This document shows, one piece after another, positions 57,266-64,000 of a DNA stretch of 64,000 nt. The stretch comes from Melampsora larici-populina 98AG31 (taxonomy: Eukaryota; Basidiomycota; Pucciniomycetes; Pucciniales; Melampsoraceae). The DNA is taken from NCBI RefSeq assembly GCF_000204055.1, contig NW_006768777.1:1457877-1521876 (forward strand), written 5' to 3'. Both the position numbers and the translations under genes were made by a program. How positions within the stretch are numbered: position 1 is the first letter of the stretch; each line of letters begins with the position of its first letter. Under the pieces are notes generated by a model. The model was not told the origin of the DNA and made no database searches. It saw only the letters and a program-made list of their open reading frames with translations.

Positions 57266-58195
57266 TTTATTTGTTGAAAGAAGAAGTAGTGAGTTCAATC
57301 TTGGCATGTCATCACAACCACCTTCTCACCAGGTATTTGGGTGTTGGAATCTAGTCAAGGGGAAATTTTGGTAGGAATTTGTACTTGGATTTGCTGTGTT
57401 GGGCAGATCATCTTATATAATAATTCAAGGCCTGAAGGATGGCTCTCTGCTTCCGCAAGCTGTTTGACACTGCCAATGTGCCATTCACATTTGATAAATT
57501 CAACTGGAGAAGCTTTGGGGCAGGTTGTCTTCTCTTGCCCTATACTGTCTCTTCTGTAAGGATTTGAGATATTTAAGCCTTGATTGTAGCAACAAAACAC
57601 AAAAATAGAGTTTCAAACAACTGAACAAGCAAATTCAGTAACAGAACAACACACAAAATATACGTGTAAGAAACCTGCGCCATGTCCGTGTGGTGCTTGC
57701 TCGTCAACAAGCACACACTAGTTGCCTTTGTGTCTCAAAGGCAGTCTGTGTGCGCTTGTTGACGGGCGACTGCCACCAGGACACAGTGCTGAATAAGATC
57801 AACATGGATAGGAACTCCCACAGCCCCCAGCTTCTAGTCACTGGTAGGCCAGAGACTACCACAACTTCACCAGGACTTCATAATGATTTAAACATGGTAC
57901 TTATCACTGTGTGGGTCATTCACAGCCCCCAATCACGACTGAGTGGAAGCCCAGTGCAGCCCATGGCTTGAAACCTTTTTTCAATTTTTTCTTAATTTTG
58001 TTTAAAGATGTTTTCAATATGCTGTGTGGCATATCTCTACCAGTTATCACAAAGATATTGTGCAGTCATCAGAAAGATCCTGATCAGTCATTGGTAAGAT
58101 CCCAACTGAGTGTTGAACAAGTGTTTGACAGCTATGGAGGCTCCATATCAATAAGTATCACATTCCTTTTGCACGCAATCCAATTATTGCACTAA
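57266..58195. other. Unassigned region with a foldback palindrome
   Basis: An imperfect palindrome spans about 57681-57784: GCTTGCTCGTCAACAAGC... pairs with ...GCGCTTGTTGACGGGC around a small GCCTTTGTG/CAAAGGC stem. Otherwise there are only short frames without content. It may include decayed 5' parts of the retroelement that follows. Confidence 0.5.
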
Positions 58196-61100
58196 CTCTG
58201 AGATGTCAGGACAAGGTGGCACCCTCACACAATGGAAAATCCAAGTTTCCTTTTGCTGAGAACATAGACTCCATTTCAACACTTTCCCTGGCAGCCAAGT
58301 GGCTGCACATACAAATGGAAATCAGTGTATGTCTCCATCCAAATATCAGTCCTATAAAGGACGGCAGGGCAAGTCGTTACATGTAGCTTCTTCCAAGTCA
58401 GCTCCTAAAGCGGAGGACTGGCAATATCAGTTCAAAGTCTATATAGTCCTTGCTTTGTTACCTCATTTCAGCTCTGGAGAGGCTGGAGACACCTCTGCCA
58501 AAATACTTGACTGACTCTTGCAACTCATTCAAATTGGTAACATATGTGTTTTGGGATCTTTCAACCGTGGTGATGGAGAAAAGCTCACGTAGTTGGTTGA
58601 ACAGCACCACACCAAGCAAGCCTTGGAGATGGGTGGCCCCATATGATGAAAAAGCCCAATTTGCATTTTGCTTTGGTATCACAGATTCCATGTCCATCTC
58701 AACTATACGTTTAGGAATTTGTCTATGGATTTGGGTTTAATCCTCTCAAGCATCTTATCTTCTGGTGGGAAAAGCTTCAAGGGTAAGGTGTTAATTGATT
58801 CAGGTGCATTGGGTAGTTTTTTGGATGAAACCTTTGTTTCAAAGCATGGATTGGCTGTGAAGTTGCGACCTTTTCCAATTTTGTGTGTAACTTTTGATGG
58901 TTTTTCTGGGAAGGATGGTCTGGTGACTCACTCTTGGACTGGTTGTCTTTCTATTGAAGATGATTCCAACAAATTATTCAATTCTGAATGATCATTAGAT
59001 GTAACTGTCTTGGGAGCAGCAAGGATATGATGTGATCTTAGGCATGAACTTGCTTAGAAGGCATGATGGATGGTTGGTTGGTTGCTCTCCATCCTTGCAA
59101 AGCTCCTTCTTTATCAGAGAGTTTTAACTCTTTTGGTGAATATTCAACACATTCTCTTGTTCCATCTTCTTCAAAATCTTCAATTTTTTCTGCAAAGCTT
59201 TCAACTTTTGTCACTTTACCTGCAATTCTGTTTGAATTCACCAGATTTGCTGATGTATTTAAACCACAGAGTGTTTTTTTACCTCCACATTGACCGGGTT
59301 TTGATATGAAGATAGGTCTGAAGGATGGTGCAGTTCCAACGTATGGTGCAGCTCCAACATATGGTGGGTTGTATTTGTTGTCTCAAGTTGAAGAATGTCA
59401 GTTGAAGGAGTGGATTGATCAACAGTTAGCAAAAGGCAAAATTTGACCATCATTGTCACCAGCTTCTTCTTTTGTTTTCTTTGTCAAATGTCCAGGCAAA
59501 AAGAATTGACCTTGCGTGGATTATCAATCTTGAAATTCTATTTCTATTCATGACAGTTTCCTGATTCCGCTGTTGGGAGATCTCTTAACTACAGTGTCAG
59601 GATGTATTTTTTTCCTAAATTAGACTTGAAATTGGTGTTCAATTTTATTAGGATCAAGTAGGGAGATGAGTGGAAAACTGTGTTTCACACTCTGTGGGGT
59701 TTATTTGAATGCTTGGTTATGCCATTTGGGTTGGCCAATGGACCAGCTTGTTTTCAGTGCTTTATTCATTCTGTTTTGTCTGAATATTTAGGTATCTCTT
59801 GTTTTTTGTTCATCAATGATATTCTTGTTTTTCTAAAACTTGTGAAGAACATCAAATTCATGGAGCTCAAATGTTGGACAAATTGCAACAGCATAATCTC
59901 AGTGTATCACAAGATAAATGTCAATTTTTCAAGTCTAAGGTTGCATTCCTAGGGTTTGTAATTTCAAATGATGGTTTGAGAATGGATCCAGCTAAATTGA
60001 AAACTATTTCTGAATGTCCTTACCCTGTTAACTCCAAGCAACTTCACTTTTTTAGAATTTACCAATTTTTATTGACGCTTGACTTCTTTAACTTAGAAAA
60101 ATGTGGATGTAGTGGCAGGGTTGGTTTGATCAGCCTGAGTAGTTTGCTTCTTTCTTGACAGACGGTGCCCAAAGGCACAACGGTACCGTCTATTTCCACG
60201 AGACAGGATGGATGTTGGACTATGGGTCATACAGGGAAATATCCCTATACTGGGGGAGGGGAAATTTCCCGTGACGAGTACCTTGGAATAATCAAGGTTG
60301 AAAATTTTCTCACTCTCTGAAAATTTTCCGTTATCCCTGCTCGTTCTGGGAAATCATCACATCAACTCTTTTCTCTCTCTCACATTACAAGCTCTGCAGC
60401 TTGTCTTTCCTTTTCAAACCCACCCACCGCCCTCAATAGGAAACAGGGAAGTGTAATAAAGGGTAACCTTGGTATAATTAGAGATATGATGGTATGTGTA
60501 GAAAATGTTGTATGTAAGTTGTAGAGGGAGTGCCTAGCCCACCGTTCAGCGCTCTCCCTCCTACTGTTACTGGTGGTCTTATCTCCCTCAGCCCTTGTCA
60601 GGGTTGGCCCCCCCCAAGAAACCAAGAATATTCATTACAAATACTTTAGGTTTGCATAGGACAAACCAAAGACAAACTTATATATTATATTACATTATTA
60701 AGTCTTATGTTAGTATACAAAATGAATAATAAGAAAAAAATAAGTATACACACTTAGACATCGTTGAGTAAAGTGTGGATGCATCTTTTAAAAGTTTTCA
60801 CTACTGCTCCTCTTCCTTCCTCTTTCAATAAACCTAGGGCTTTACAAGTCTGATCATGCTAACCCGTGTTATTTCATGCCTTGGCAGACGTTGAAGCCAT
60901 GGCAAGCACAATGGGCCTCTTATTGTAGCTCATTCCATTTTCAAATTTTACATACTCCTGGGGAAGCAAATTTGGTGGACCCTGTATCAAGGCAACCAGA
61001 TTATGAGATTCCTTTGGGTGAGCAGAATAGTATGACACTCTCAAAACCTTCTATGATAAAGGATGATGTATTGGTATGTTCTGTGGACTAGCAAATTAGG

Positions 61101-61709
61101 CAGCGGGCACCACCCTCTGGTGTTCTATGCAGGGTTTCAGGGGCTCTCATGATTATGAAAAGCCATAAACATCACCAAATTTCAGTCTATACATAGAGAC
61201 AAGTACATACTTTCAAAAAGCAAAGCCTGCTATTGAAAAGCATGTCATGAAAGATTTCTCAATCCACATATAAGCTGAAATTACCTGCTTCAATGAGGGG
61301 AGTACATGATCTGGTATTTCATGTTTATCTCCTTAGGAAACACAAACCAGATTCTACTCAACAATGCCAACAAAAAGAACCAAGACCAGCTTTTATTGAA
61401 GACAATGAAGAATTAGAAGTATTATAAATATTAGATTGCCACAAGAGATACAATAAGGTGGAATATCTAGTTAGTTGGAAATGTTTCAGCTCAGAGCATA
61501 ATTCATGGGAGCCTGAAATCAATTTAAAAAAAAAGTAGTGAATTATGCAATGAATTAAACAGCAAGTTTCCAAATGCAATAAGAAATTACCAAAGGACAC
61601 GGAGTAAGTGATAGGGCAAGCTTCTTCCCACTGGGTTTTTTAATGCTGCCTGTGGAATTCAGGAACACAGAACTTACAAGAGAGAGTTTGGACGTAAAAG
61701 GGGGGATAA
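58196..61709 (+). pseudogene. Gypsy-C: decayed chromodomain-type Ty3/Gypsy remnant
   Basis: Ordered but broken pieces. A protease has VLIDSGALGSFLDETF (58780s). RT pieces include KLDLKLVFNF, FHTLWGLFECLVMPFGLANG and FINDILVFL (59680-59850), then VAFLGFVISNDGLRMDPAK. The RNase H end has MPWQTLKPWQAQWASYC and HTPGEANLVDPVSRQ (about 60876-61000). A chromodomain-like VEYLVSWKCFSSEHNSWEPE lies near 61450. Many stops and frameshifts. The integrase is missing and the RNase H middle is replaced by about 0.7 kb of unrelated sequence (60157-60838). This is an old insertion compared with Gypsy-A and Gypsy-B. Confidence 0.9.
61696..61709 (+). promoter_or_regulatory. Gypsy-C polypurine tract and LTR start
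   Basis: AAAAGGGGGGATAA is followed by TGTTATGATCTCAGG, a likely LTR start at 61710. The LTR end was not located. Confidence 0.65.
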
Positions 61710-61924
61710 TGTTATGATCTCAGGATGCATGTAAAGGCCTGTGAAAGACTTGTATTATATGTCACAAGACAGACTACTCTATTTGTATACGTCACATCTG
61801 TATGATTGCTCTCCTTTTCCTCATCCAACAATCAACTCATTAGGTGTAGTTTTGCTCCTTGAACCTTGTTGGCAAACCCTTTTCTGAGCCTTAACACCAA
61901 GGTGACGCCAGGCAACACAGGAGG

Positions 61925-62340
61925 TTACACCAACACCAAAGAAGAGACAACCAAAGTCAAAGGTAAAGTTTGTTTTAAAGCTTGAAATTCTTCATCCATA
62001 GCATTCATACAGTCCTTGTTTACCGTAGCAAAAGCATCATGTAATCCATCATTAATCTTGACTTCCAAACCTTTAACAGAAACATTCTCTTCAAATTCAG
62101 TCTGCAAGACATCCATTACCTCAGCCTGAGCCTGAGCAATGGAAGTGGCAATAATGGTACCAATGGCATTAGAAGCCGTGTTGTTTCAAGCATTGATAAC
62201 AAACAGCGTTGACAGAATTGTTGAAAGATTCAAATCGTGGTTCCAAGTATTGCTAGATAAGTTGTTGTTCTGAGGACAATAAAACATAGAGTGGTACCAC
62301 CTGCTTTGGTGACAATTCAGTTGGTGTTTGAGACATCATC
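61925..62340 (-). pseudogene. Decayed Gag-like fragment, minus strand
   Basis: The minus strand reads MSQTPTELSPKQVVPLYVLL, a stop, then EPRFESFNNSVNAV and later MDVLQTEFEENVSVKGLEVK. It is helical with no known domain. Resemblance to a chromovirus Gag N-terminus is weak and based on context. Confidence 0.3.
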
Positions 62341-64000
62341 AACCAATGTAACAGAAAGATAGACAAAAAAGTGATTGAAGACTAGAGATCAAACAAAGTA
62401 GTAGCAGTTTAAAATCTCCAGATGTTTCCCTTATAGATAGATCAATGGCCCAGAAAAGGAAAGATAACAAAATATCCAAAATTGAGAGAAACTCTAATAT
62501 GCACAAAGATAAGAAAATGATGTGATAACATATCCGTAAACAGAAACAAATCACAGAGTTCAACAACTGTAAGATAAACCTCCTAAAAGACTGAAAAGAC
62601 AGATTATGCACAAATATCAACAGCCTAACTATACAAAAGAACCAAAAAATATCATATACAGTGATATTGGAACGAGATGTAAACAAAATTAACAAACTGG
62701 CAAAAAAAACTAAAAAGAAGAAAAAACACAAAACAAATTAAGAAAGAGATTTTTTTCAATGATCAAATTATACTGTAAGGGCCTTGGTCTAGGGTCTCAA
62801 AGAGCATAGCTCTAATCAAGATTTTACTCAGATTTTCAAAGGTGACAAATACTTTAATAATTTGAAAAAGAAAACATAAGAAATCACAACTTAAGACACT
62901 ATGTATACATATCCTATTATCTAACATGTTTTCCCTTAACAATGCAATTCCAATTTTTGTCTAACAACTGTTTCTTATCAACAAGTCTTATCTATCTTAA
63001 TACATTCTCACAGTTCCTTACTTCTTGGGTAAGGTATATGTAAGAAAGGTTGTTGTTCCTCCTACCAAATCTTATCTTTGGTTTAAACTTTCTTACTTAG
63101 GTTGTATTACTAAGTTTGTTACTTATAATACAAATTTTTCTCAACCTTGGCACTATTTTCTGCTGAGGTTGAGGTGTGTTTGGGGGAGCCCGGGCGCGGG
63201 ATCGGCAGGCTTTGCGTCACGGTGTAATTGCCGCTGACGCCTGTTGATCTCTCGCCCAGCTGGGTGGGTGGGTGGAATTTTAAAACTTAAGTTGAATCAA
63301 AATGAAATATTCAGTTATTTCCACCTTGAGAATGGATGAAGTTTTGGTGACGTGTTGAGAGAGTGAGGAATTCGGTTTGCTTATGCAACTCCCAAATTCA
63401 CTATGTGAAAACTTTGCCTATGGTTATGGGTTTTCCCTCTCTCCGCAAAACTGTATCATGGAACTAAGTCGTAAGTCGTTCCTTTGGTAAGACCATCAAT
63501 CTGTAGTTTTGTTTTATCCTTTTAAGTCATTTGAAAAGTGTTTTACATATATTATACATCTACATATTTGAATTTGTTACATCCTTCCCACCTCGGTCAG
63601 AGAATTCCAAGCGGAGGCAAACTGGCAAGTGCGGAGAGTCAAGCGAATGTGAGCGCACCATTCCCAAGCTAGTTGATGGTGTATCAAATGTATCAGATAT
63701 AACTAGAAAAAGATTGTACATATTTCCTTTTTTATCACATTGTTTTATAATAATTAGTGTGCCGTGTCATTGTAGCAATCACACTTTAAAAAAATCCCAG
63801 GCAGCTGATTATTGAGCTACCACAATTTCACATGACTGCATACATACTGCTGCTGGTGAGACAAACCCTGACAAACCTGGCAGCTGACGTGTGAAATCTA
63901 TGCATATCCCAATATGTGGTACCGTGCTTCAAAGTTCACCCCCTTCTTCATCTAACCCCATAGGTTAAAACCATACTTGACCCAGAATCCGCCAAAGCTC
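62341..64000. other. Tail of the window, nothing recognised
   Basis: AT-rich sequence with short frames only. A small GC-rich patch (63175-63265) and a GGTGGGTGGGTGG tract stand out. The hydrophobic minus-strand frame 62339-62731 is a composition artefact of AT-rich DNA. Confidence 0.4.

Noticed and set aside
62339..62731. Hydrophobic 130-aa minus-strand frame as a membrane protein
   Set aside because: It is Phe/Leu/Ile-rich throughout with no helix boundaries or charged loops and is best explained by AT-rich composition.
1..64000. tRNA, rRNA or CRISPR features
   Set aside because: Scanning by eye gave no cloverleaf with conserved boxes, no rRNA core sequence and no spaced direct-repeat array of CRISPR type.

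Overview
The window looks like a transposon-dominated part of a basidiomycete genome, most likely a rust fungus (Pucciniales). The reasons are compact genes with 45-100 nt introns, Ty3/Gypsy polyproteins, a basidiomycete-type ERV14 gene, and alpha-kinase, SNF2 and TET/JBP-like genes carried on mobile DNA. The genus is not identified. There is no bacterial-style operon, CRISPR array or rRNA.

Most of the window is a stack of nested insertions. (1) A hAT-type transposase gene (remnant 52476-54690) was split by an AT-rich Ty3/Gypsy element, Gypsy-A (window start to 52470). The visible 355 bp of its left LTR are identical to the right LTR. (2) Gypsy-A gag was interrupted at 2322 by a 34,875-bp DNA element (2323-37197). 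This has 14-bp perfect TIR tips inside TIRs of about 270-290 bp, and a 6-bp target duplication AATAAC. Removing the element restores the gag frame exactly. (3) The large element carries a spliced alpha-kinase gene, a TET/JBP-like dioxygenase candidate, an unknown 1,083-codon gene, a Rad5/Rad16-like SNF2 ATPase and an rve-type DDE integrase. Mirrored pyrimidine/purine repeats lie just inside both TIRs. (4) Its unknown gene was in turn split by a 15,063-bp CACTA-like element (10249-25311; CACTGCCAACA ends, 3-bp duplication ACT). That element holds fragments of two host genes (C1-tetrahydrofolate synthase and MYG1), several MITEs and kilobases of microsatellite-like DNA. (5) A 2-kb hAT-like element (28102-30128; 8-bp duplication) sits in a palindrome array, also inside the large element. 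(6) Gypsy-A pol was interrupted by a foldback element (37919-45439; 8-bp duplication TAAGGATA). (7) That foldback was hit by a young GC-richer Gypsy element, Gypsy-B (38130-44476, minus strand; 5-bp duplication GCACC; LTRs differ at 2 of 308 positions).

Right of the stack, 55237-56283 (minus) is a seven-exon host gene, ERV14/cornichon, with a 137-aa reconstructed product. A possible small secreted peptide follows, then a decayed chromodomain-type Gypsy remnant (about 58.2-61.9 kb) and a poorly recognisable tail.

The main point of interest is the 34.9-kb element: an integrase-bearing giant transposon whose cargo is chromatin- and signalling-related (dioxygenase, SNF2 ATPase, alpha-kinase). 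This copy is damaged, with in-frame stops in the kinase, integrase and unknown genes. Exon models were built by hand from splice signals and frame continuity; no database search was run.
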